Shown here piece after piece: positions 55,488 through 64,000 of a stretch of 64,000 nt of DNA (position 1 is the stretch's first letter; each line of letters begins with the position of its first letter). The translations under genes and the position numbers were made by a program. The notes beneath the pieces are model-generated. The model was not told where the DNA came from. It did no database searches and was given only the letters and a program-made list of their open reading frames with translations. The stretch is from Eudorina sp. 2006-703-Eu-15 (lineage: Eukaryota; Chlorophyta; Chlorophyceae; Chlamydomonadales; Volvocaceae). The stretch covers positions 665,146 to 729,145 of the forward strand of contig BDSI01000020.1 of the NCBI GenBank assembly GCA_003117195.1, read 5' to 3'.

Positions 55488-57410
55488 TCGGGTGGGCGGA
55501 GGAGTGGGCGGGTATAGGAAATTGGTGGGCATGTCCAAACTGCGCGAGTGGGTGGGTGGCTAACGACGAAATGCGGCCCGGACCGAACCCGGACGAACCC
55601 ATCACAGTCGCAGGGGGAGGGGCGTGCGTGGAGGGTGGCAAGGAGCTGCATTTACACACACATATGCGCGTCATGGGGAAGGGAGATGGGTTCGGCGGCG
55701 ATGGAATGTGTGGCTTGCTCGGGATGAGGCGGTGGTGGGGTGGTGGGTCGGGCTCCCTCCCTCCCCCCCTCCGGGGCTACTGGGTGATCGCTGCGCTGCC
55801 GCTGCCGCGGGCTGCGGCCTTCCGGCCGCCTCCTCGTTTCGCCCCCGCATCCGCCGGGTGGCCAACCGGGTACGCGGTTGCTCCGCGGGGCATAATCACC
55901 TGGTGGTGTGCGAGCGCGGCCATGTATATTGAGTTGAGAACCGTAGGGGGGTGTGCTGGGTGACGGCCGTGAGGTTCACTGTGGGCCCCAGCTGCGGGGT
56001 GGCCTGGGGACTCCTAGCGGGCTCTTGGGCATACATGCCCTCGACGTGTTGGATGGGTGGTCGGAGGGTCAGAGCCGCTGTAACGGAGGTGGCAGCCTTC
56101 CGGGCAGCTTCGCGGACCTTCTCCAGCGGCCAAGTAGCGCCACACAGCAGTCCGGGCCGTCGCTGTCCGGGCGGTCGAGGGGCAGGTCGGGGGCATGAGG
56201 TACATACAGGGAGCGCATGCCCACAAGGAACGGCGGTCCGCGGGGCGCTGGTCTTGCTTCTGTGGGGGGTTCCTGCCCGGGGGGATTTTGACACCATGCT
56301 TCCCGGGTAGGGTAGGGTAGGGTAGGGCAGGTTTGGGTAGGGCAGGTACCGTACCCTGTTGTCGAGGCCAGTTGCGACCCTTTCGCGGATTTCTGCCCGT
56401 CCATGGGCCCATTGGTACGGTAATCCCAGCGGGTGCACACCTCGGGTCGTGATTGTTTGCTGGGTGCTTGTGCACATTGTTGCTGTCGCCGGTGTATTCA
56501 CTTGCTGTACCAGTGGGGTGGGTGGCCCCGGGGCTGCCTGCGCCCTGTGCGCCCCCCCCCCCGCCCCCATGTTGCGGTGTGACGATATGAGGGAGGACGC
56601 GATGGAAAGTGTTCGGCCGTGTCCCGGGTCAGAGCGAGGTTTGCTTGTGGCTCGATGCATCGTGAGTTCGTGACGGACGGGGCATGGGTCGCTGACATGT
56701 TCGCTGTCGCTGCCACCGCTGCACAGTGTCAGATGCGCGGCTATGTGGGTGTGTCGGTTGCGTGAGGTGAGGCGAAGGGGTCCCGTCATGCCGCTGCAGG
56801 ACGACCCCACCACCCCCAGGTTTACGTGGTACTGCGGGTCTGTGCTGCATTGCATGCATGCACGCACTAGGCACTACCCAGCCACACACGAAATGTGACC
56901 AGTGAGCTCCCAACGCGTTATCCTCCTGCGCTCCTGCACTTCAAGACCTCACCGGATCAGACCAGATAGATCAGTGGCCGATCGCGAGTGACCGGCTGCT
57001 GCAGCCGCGCGCCCACCCCCCTCAGCAAGGCCCACGTAAGCGGGGCCCCCTCCCGCCCTCACGACGCCCTGCTGCCATTTACCGCCGAATCACACCTCCA
57101 AAGGACATGCAGTCCACAACATCGCAGCAGGGCATCGTCGCAACATCACTGACAGCCAGCATCACTGACAGCCAGTCGAAACGGACGCCACGCACCCGTC
57201 CTGCCACCGTCAGATCCGCCGGGCCCGGCTCCCGGAGGCTGTGATCAGTTCCCCGAGGGGGCGCTCCCCGAGGCAAGTGCAACGCGGAGCAGTGTACGGC
57301 AGTGCCATGTACGGTGCGGCAGCGGGGGGCGGGGAATGAGTTGCAGGCCGCAACCCAACTACCGAACAGCCAACAGGGCTCGCGCCCGCCCGCCCTCACG
57401 CCGAGGTGTC
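55488..57410. other. Intergenic between convergent aldo-keto reductase and glyoxalase genes
   Basis: Starts with a TATAGGAAATTGGT-family copy (55508-55545). A short GGGTA run (five units) lies at 56307-56335. A 970-bp minus-strand open frame (55896-56867) has no recognisable domain and is read as chance or as overlapping 3' UTR sequence. Confidence 0.45.
56079..56083 (+). terminator. Candidate polyadenylation signal of the aldo-keto reductase gene
   Basis: TGTAA on the plus strand, 592 nt after the stop codon, a plausible 3' UTR length for this group. It is the first TGTAA noticed downstream; an earlier non-canonical signal is possible. Confidence 0.3.
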
Positions 57411-60400
57411 TCATCCCGAGCTGGCGAACTGGCGGGAGTTCTCCGCATTCAGGATCTCAATCCAGTAGCCGTCGGGGTCGCGGATGAACGCCAGGCCTGT
57501 GCGCCAGGGAGCGAGGGGCCGGGGGCCAGGGATGGGGTGTGCAAGGTAAGGCAAATCCTGGAGGACACCAGCACAATGGCGAGCCCAGAGTAATTCAACA
57601 CAGGGGTGGGAGGGGAGCCCCGCGTTCGGGTCTGGTCAACCCGTCGCGGCGGCACTTTGCTGACCTCAAGCCTCGGGACGTCGGGAGGTCGCCCGGAAGC
57701 GGTTCGGGCGCCTGGCCCCGAAAGGGCCGCTCCGGCTATAACTCCGGCATGCCTCGTGCCGACGTTGCCGGCCCCCCCCCACGCACACACGATGCCCCAC
57801 GGGGGTCCCGGGGACCGGCTGCCCCACCCTGCCTGCCTACACGTTCTGGCCGTCTGTCGTACACTGAAGACCACCACACAGGGCAACTGAACACGCGGGG
57901 TCGTAACGTGCGCCATGTGAACCAGAGGCCGCCCGCCCAGCCACCCACCCTTCATCTTCCCGTCGTCCGGCTTCTTCTGGAACGCCACTCCCAGCCTGGT
58001 GAAGGGAAGGGGAAAGGACGGAACGAGCCAGGGGGCGGTGGGGCGGGTCGGGGGGACGGGGGGGCGTGGATGGCAGCAGCGACAGGGGCTACGCAGGGAG
58101 GGAGGGAGGGGTCACAAGCACCGGCAAGGAGGATCACGTACCACCCACAGGCCCGCACGCCCTTCGGCGCACACACCGGCTTCACGTCAAGGCCACACCG
58201 GCGGTATGGGAGGGAAGCGACGCGACAGCGCGACAGGAACTGAGGTAGCCGCCCATTCACATTTTGGGCCCACGATCACGACCCCACCCAGCCCACTTCC
58301 CCCCCCCCGAGGCTGGGGCCCGCACTCACTCCTCGAAGCGCTTGCACGCCGCGTACACGTCGGGCACCGAGATGCCGATGTGGCCGAAGCCCCGCGGGTC
58401 GGAGTTGCCGTTGTGGTAGCCGGCGAAGTTGGGGTCCGACTCGGTGCCCCAGTTGTGGGTCAGCTCCAGGCACGCCTTCTGGCGGAACATCCACACGGTC
58501 TGGAGGGCGGGTGGGTGAGTGGGCGGGTGGGTGAGTGGGCGGGTGGGACCTTCCATGTACGTGATGTGGGGCAAGGGCAGCGGAGCGTGGGGCTGGGGCG
58601 CATCCCGTGTTGCAAAGTGCCGCCTGTTCCCCTCCCTCCTATGGCTGCACTGCCGGGAAAATTATGGCGCGCTTGCGCCGTGCTCCGGACGTGACGTGCC
58701 CTGCAGTGCCCTGCAGTGCCAGGGACTGGTGGCGAGGGGTGCACCTCCCAGAGGGGGCAGCCGCGGGGATGGAATGGCTGGCAAGCCTGTTCGCCACTGG
58801 AGTCAGCACATCCCCCTGCTGAGCTGAGCTGAGCTGAGCGGCTGCTTTCCCTCCGCTTCAGCACCTCCCGGCTGCTCATGTCGCCCGGGGGCCCCGCGTG
58901 CCGAACCAGGTGGGGGCGGGAAGCGAGGTGGCAAAGCGACGCAGGCACCCGCGCTGCCGCACTGCGATCTGCTCGTGTGCCCCTCCCTGCCGTAACCACA
59001 AGCCCTCCCTGCATGTGGTGTGTAGCTCTCCCGCACCCTCCCAGCCACCCATCCACCCTGCAACCCAGCCCGAGCCCCAGCCACCCAGCCAGCCACCCCC
59101 CCGCCCAGCCAGCCACCCTCCCAGCCACCCAGCCCGAGCCCCACACCCTGGACCCACCCACCCACCCACCCACCCACCCACCCACCCACCCACCCACCCA
59201 CCCACCCACCCACCCACCCACCCACCCTGGACCCACCCACCCACCCTGGACCCACCCACATTGGACCCACCCACCCACCCACCCACCCACCCACCCACCC
59301 ACCCACCCACCCACCCACCCTGGACCCACCCGGTCACCGGCGTCCTCCGGAATGTCCTGTGGGGGAAGGAGGGTCGGCAGGGGGGTACGTCGTACGGGCG
59401 AGTGAGGGGACGTGGCTCAGGGAGGCGATGCCATCAGCCAAGTGGGCCATCAGAGGAGGGGTCCTTCCTTCCCGCGCGCTGTCGTCTCCCCCTTGGTGAC
59501 CGTGCCAGCACTCGCCTCTCCCCTCCAACCACAAAGCACACCATAACCCAAGACCGCCTGTTGACACCTCCCTCGCTGTACCCCGCTCCCCGCTCTCTTC
59601 CTCCCGGGCCGTTACGGCGATCAACCCACACACAGACAGTAAACGACACATCCACAAGTCGCCAACGCTCAGCTCATGTCAGCCTCCACCGCCCTCCGAC
59701 GCCCCACAGCGGCCGGGACCTGCGCAGCAGGGGGCCACGAGCCTCCGCGGGGGACCCATCCGCCACCCCAGTATCTCATGCCATCGCCAGTAATATCGCA
59801 GGCTCCCCCTCGTGTGTCTCAGCGCCCGCACCAAGTCTAGGCGCCCCCACCAAGCGCCTACCTACCCCCGTCCCTCCTCCTCCTCCCCGGTGAGCCCGCC
59901 CTCGCCCTCACCCTCACCCTCACCTTGAGGTCCTCGTACCCCAGGAAGTAGAGCGAGAACTTCATGTCCGGGAAGTCCAGCTTGGCGAGCAGCCTGGGCC
60001 GTACAGGGCCGTACAGGGAGCACGTGAGGATCCCTCACAAGCCGGACTGTTCCGGTCAGGGCGGAGAATATCTCGGCGGTGAGCTCAGCCGCAGCCGCCG
60101 CACAAACGGACGGCGAGCACTGTCAGTGTGCATCCTCGCCTCTCTCCAGCTGGCTGTGTGGTGCACCAAAGTTCTACGATGCCTTGCCTCCTAACCCAAT
60201 ACCCCACCCCCGACTGGCCCTCCCCACCTCATGCCCAGCACGCGCGTGTAGAAGTCCAGCGACTTGACCGGATCACGGATGCGGTACATGGTCTGCAGCG
60301 ACCGGGGTACGCCCGGCGTTGTGTTAGTGCACGGCATGGATGGGCATATTTGAGTGGTCATGACTAGGGCGTCACGCCCCCATCTGGGACGGCAGGAAGG

Positions 60401-60669
60401 TCTGTTCGGGTTGGATCTGGTGAGCGCACACGGGTTGGGCGGTTTGTGGGTGGCAGTACCCAGTTGCAGGGAGCCAAGGCGTCCAAGCTTCGGAGAACTG
60501 CTCGCGATGTTTCCCCGATTCACAGTGCGCGAACGATTTGCGCAGGTGCTACGATGGGCGGCCCTCGTCGGCTGACCCAGCTCACCTGCTGGAAAACGAA
60601 ACCCTGGGTGGCTGGATCTGGGTTGGCACAAACACCAGGCACAGATTGAAGCTCTGAAAGGGAGGCCAT
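57411..60669 (-). CDS. GLO1: Glyoxalase I (lactoylglutathione lyase)
   Basis: Isomerises the methylglyoxal-glutathione hemithioacetal to S-lactoylglutathione. The predicted protein is 182 residues, the usual size of the single-domain eukaryotic enzyme. Exons: 60669-60586, 60292-60228, 59993-59924, 59356-59330, 58499-58330, 57995-57949, 57496-57411. The chain reads [63 protein letters not shown] (a 27-nt microexon), [50 protein letters not shown] and [16 protein letters not shown]. The four metal-site positions known from human GLO1 are present: Gln in FQQT, Glu in LELTHNWG, His in GFGHIG and Glu in YWIEIL. There is no long targeting extension, so it is probably cytosolic. Convergent with the aldo-keto reductase gene. 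Confidence 0.93.
59151..59330 (+). repeat. CCCA tetranucleotide array beside the glyoxalase microexon
   Basis: About 40 copies of CCCA (TGGG on the transcribed strand), interrupted by four ctggacccaccc blocks. It begins right at the donor of the 27-nt microexon 59356-59330. Confidence 0.95.
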
Positions 60670-61283
60670 TTTGACGTGAGAGCGTGAGGTGCCCCACTTC
60701 AATGGACGAACGCCTGTGAGTCGTGACCATCGCGTGTTAGATCGACAGGAGAAACATGATCAGCCAAGCATCAGCACATCAGTAGCCAAGATTTGCTTGA
60801 TTACATTTTATGCACTTACAACGCGGCAATCTAGCGCAAGGTGCGCAAAGACGGGTCGCTGACGTAGAGGTGTTGCAACGCGACGCCACACGCATTGGGT
60901 TTGAGCTATTTAAGCTCCACAAAGTAGCTATACAGGGCTATAATGTACCCAATTCAAATTGTAAGGTGCATGGCAAAATCGCTAGACGTGCCGTACATTT
61001 TCTAGGTCTTTCCTCTCTATCATACCGAGTTTGCGTAATTTAGCTCGCAACTGACTATAAGCTGTTGTGCTGCGCGCATAAGTGAGATAACAGCTCAATT
61101 GCACCGGTGTCCTCATCCTTTTGTTTTTGTTACAGCACAATTTCCAATCAAATATACATAGCTCAGCAGCTTTTAATAAATGCTTACGTTAGGAAAATGG
61201 AATGATACTCTTATTGCGAGGTGACTCGCTTTAGAGCGAGACTTCAGCTTTGACAAATCGGGCTTCAGTAGCGGAAATTGAAA
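60670..61283. other. Divergent intergenic region between glyoxalase I and the UPF0193 gene
   Basis: 614 bp of distinctly A/T-rich sequence between two divergent ATGs (60669 minus, 61284 plus). Likely contains both promoters; no specific motif assigned. Confidence 0.5.
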
Positions 61284-63746
61284 ATGTCTTTCGGGAAGCC
61301 TTCCGGCAACAACAAAAAAGATGGACTTGCCTCTCTTAGTAAAGAAACCCAAGAACTGCTTCAGGGTAGGTCGACATGGCCGGACTTTAATGTATTTGCC
61401 TATCGTGAGGGTTGACTGCTTGATCCCTTATCTACTCTCATGTTATCAGGCGTCATGAAGGACCGTGGCTTGTCTCAGCGTGCACTTCAAGACATTGCGG
61501 GCAGCTTGCAAAGTATGTGTTGCCGTTGTAATCACGGAGTGGGGCAATTTCAGGCGAGCTTGTCAGAAGGGACTCGAGGCCGGGATGAAATCGTCCCTGG
61601 AAGCGGGAGTTGCGGCGCGTTGCATGCCGTTACTGCTGAGCGTGCGAGCGACACCTGGGTGTTGTTGTCAGCGCCTTCGTAAGGCACTGACCAGGGGTCA
61701 CATGCCTCCACATCATATTCATGACGTGCATGGAGACGCGTCTCTGCACTCTGTGTAGCGTGCAAGTTGCCGATCTGGTTGCTGGTTGACCGACCCATGG
61801 GTCGCTCATTTTTGACAGCCGGGTTTCCCAAATGAGCGTCTGCCAGGATTGTCAGAGATGTCGCGGGTTCATAAGCACAGGGCTCGTTGTTTGGAATGAT
61901 GAGGGATCTTACACTCGTCAGCTCCAGGGCGTCCCCGTGGGTGGACGAGTCAGCACACACGTGGCAGCGGCGGTGGCTGGTGTGCTGCGAACACGTGCTG
62001 GCTAATGCAAATAACAAAGACCAAGGAACGCTCCTGAGAACGCGCCCCATCTTTGCCTACCTCATCGTTACAGGGGGCGATTCCGCCTGGGTCAGCCACC
62101 TCAACTCCGGCACCGCCTCCTACCAGGCCCCCAAGAGCAAAACTAACAACCTGGTCAAGGTGCCCAAAGTGGGCGCCGGCGGGCCGGGCCGGGGGCCTGC
62201 CCTGGCACCGCCTCTACCCGGCAGGTAGGAGGTCACGGGCGTCGTTCCAGGGCGACGGGCTGATCCGCGCCTGGGGCGCTGCTGCCTGTGCTGGACCGGG
62301 GGCGACGGTGCCCCAAGGGCCATCTTTTGTCTTTTTCGGCCTTGCCGTAGATTTTCCGCCTTCCTTTCCCCCAATTACTGCCAAGTCAAGTCAAGCACAG
62401 CGCTGGGCCTCGACGTGCGGGGCTACTCGCTGCCTGCTTGTAATTTTGTGTGGATGTATGTACCGGCGCTATCCGGGTCGTCTGCTGTGTCGGTGCCGAT
62501 AATCGCCCCGCGGCTCGGGGCCCGTTTCTTTCTCCGCGCATGCAGGTTCAGCGGTAAGAAGATGCAGCAGGAGATCCTACGGGACACGCCGCCCGAGCGG
62601 GAGCTGTTCCAGGGCGGCGCACCGGCACCCGACCGGGAGGCGGAGAAGGACCGGCTGTCCAAAGTGGTGGGTGGCTGGGTGCGCGCCTACCTGGGCCTGA
62701 GCCTGGCGTAGGTCTAGGCCTAGGCCTGGGCTGCTGCTGCCTGCCCGCGCAAGAGGGTGGTCAGGGTGTGGCTGCACCAGTGCGCAGTTTCGGGAAAATT
62801 GCGGGAGGAGGGGGATTCAGATGCGGGATGAGCGATGCAATAGGGCTAGGGTGGTACGGGACGGGCCCGACTGCCAATCCATCTTGCAACGGGACTGACA
62901 GTCGTTGCCAACAGCATTGCATTGTCCCTGAGAGGCAGCTCGCCGCAGTCAGCAGAGGGAAATGACCGTCTCATTCATGATGACGTAACGGTGCGCGCAC
63001 ATGCCTTTGATGTCTTCCCGTGTCCATGACCGCACTCTTCCCCTCACCACCAGATGGAGCTGGGCGCCAAGGGGGTGAGGGAGATGGAGGCCAAGATGGA
63101 GGCCATGAAGCGGGAGGCCAAGGAGCGGGCGGAGCGGGCTAAGCGGGTGGATGTGCGCGAGGAAATGATCGACCAGGTCAGGCGGGCGCGGATGGAGGCG
63201 GCACCAGCCGCTGCGCTCCCGTTGTTCGTGTATAGTGTTCCTTTCTCTTCCCTAGTATCCCGACTCGGGCCTGTTGCCCCAACGGCAGATCAACAGGCGG
63301 CGGTGGCTACGGCACCGGGTCCCCGGTATTTCTCTCAGCATTCTGTCTGCCCTGCCGTCGTCCCCTGCGGCCGTGTTCCGGGTTGCGGGGCAGGCACCTG
63401 GAGCCAGGATGCAGAGCGGCATGGCTTGGCCATGCGCCGGAGTTCCACGGGTTATGGGGACGTGTACTGCAGGCCTGACCACTAAACCCAATTTCGGATA
63501 CGGGAGACCAACCCCTCCGCGCCGCCCCTGCCGCGACCCCGTGCCGTGCCATGCCTCCTCCAACCCTCCCTCCTGTCCCCCCCTTTCCCCCAGATCGTGG
63601 ACGAGGTACGGGATCGATTAACCTTCCTGGAGTCGATGCGCGCCGCGGGCCGGGCCGCGCAGTACGAGGCGCAGATCCGCGGGGAGGTGGCGGTGCGGCT
63701 CAAGGAGCTGGAGAAGCTGGGGGTGCCCGTCAAGCAGCAGGCGTGA
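61284..63746 (+). CDS. UPF0193 (C22orf23/EVG1) family protein
   Basis: About 230 residues. Exons: 61284-61365, 61450-61512, 62074-62224, 62546-62666, 63054-63176, 63594-63746; phases 1, 1, 2, 0 and 0 agree. The N-terminus MSFGKPSGNNKKDGLASLSK plus ETQELLQGVMKDRGLSQRAL matches the family's SKxTxELIKxMMxEs region. The C-terminal half is a charged coiled coil (EAEKDRLSKVMELG, then MEAKMEAMKREAKERAERAK). It ends with the family signature: IVDEVRDRLTFLESMRAAGR followed by AAQYEAQIRGEVAVRLKELE. Members occur mainly in ciliated eukaryotes; the molecular function is unknown to me. The central exon 62074-62224 is poorly conserved and its frame was fixed by phase only. Confidence 0.82.
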
Positions 63747-64000
63747 GGACGGAGCGAGCCATCCACCTGGCGGGTTGGGTAGCTAGATAGGGGGCGATCG
63801 ACCTGGGTGCCCTGCTGGCATACGTGGCACCGGTGCCGTGGACGGAGCATGGCACTGCGCGGTGGAGCCGCCTGGCGGGTTTGTTGGGTGCGACCCGGGT
63901 GCCCTGCGGTCATACACGTGGCACTGGAGCCGCCCGCCGGGCGTGGGTCTGGTGACGGGCGGCAAGAGGAAGCAAGCGGGTCGGGCGGCGTACGGCGGCG

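Noticed and set aside
54025..55538. Repetitive ORFs of 300-440 residues on both strands (units such as REAVQGGCPGRLS and SLDSLPGQPPWTA)
   Set aside because: Generated by the 13-bp minisatellite in an aldo-keto reductase intron.
56307..56345. GGGTA run as an interstitial telomere
   Set aside because: Only about five units and not the TTTTAGGG repeat expected in volvocine telomeres.
55896..56867. 323-residue minus-strand ORF
   Set aside because: No recognisable motif, contains a simple TACCC-repeat translation (LPYPNLPYPTLPYP), and lies between two convergent gene ends.
9134..59330. CRISPR-like arrays
   Set aside because: Tandem repeats here have no unique spacers and the genome is clearly eukaryotic.
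58460..59893. Gly-Gly-Trp-Val and Pro-Thr-His repeat ORFs
   Set aside because: Translation of the TGGG/CCCA array in a glyoxalase intron.

Overview
The window is nuclear DNA of a green alga, most likely a volvocine (Chlamydomonas/Gonium/Volvox relative). Evidence: very high GC, genes split into many short exons with GTGAG/GTGGG donors and CAG acceptors, GC-rich codons with homopolymeric Ala, Gly and Gln runs, (CA)n tracts, TGTAA-type polyadenylation signals, intron-containing tRNA and tRNA-derived elements, and protein sequences typical of that group. No prokaryotic features (operons, Shine-Dalgarno sites, CRISPR) are present. Exon models were built by hand from reading-frame phase, splice dinucleotides and family similarity; no alignment was run.

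Layout. 1-6.5 kb: repeat-rich, with a small gene for a probable tail-anchored protein carrying 11-residue repeats (about 1.4-2.1 kb, +) and an intron-containing tRNA-Gly(CCC) (4.1 kb, -). 6.5-35.1 kb, minus strand: one very large gene of about 26 exons for a four-domain voltage-gated cation (calcium-type) channel of about 4,750 residues. All four selectivity-filter positions are Asp, and the II-III linker is about 2,900 residues, mostly in one 7.7-kb exon. 35.1-39.1 kb: lower-GC stretch with one unrecognised minus-strand two-exon gene (38.0-38.8 kb). 39.1-46.8 kb, minus strand: a UDP-sugar-dependent (sterol-type) glycosyltransferase of about 877 residues. Its introns hold a tRNA-Arg(CCT), a tRNA-derived SINE-like element and a 670-bp GGGGCG/GGGGC array. 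46.9-50.3 kb: lower-GC stretch with unresolved candidate exons. 50.4-51.6 kb (-): a proteasome assembly chaperone 4 (PSMG4) homologue, divergent from a probably plastid-targeted aldo-keto reductase (51.9-55.5 kb, +). 57.4-60.7 kb (-): glyoxalase I in seven exons, including a 27-nt microexon. 61.3-63.7 kb (+): a UPF0193 (C22orf23/EVG1) family protein.

The genes are a typical eukaryotic mixture and do not form a pathway. The most unusual items are the DDDD-filter channel with its giant linker, and several dispersed short repeat families that recur in introns and intergenic DNA. Simple arrays (CCTGC, GGGGCG, TGGG, a 13-bp unit) sit in introns close to splice sites.
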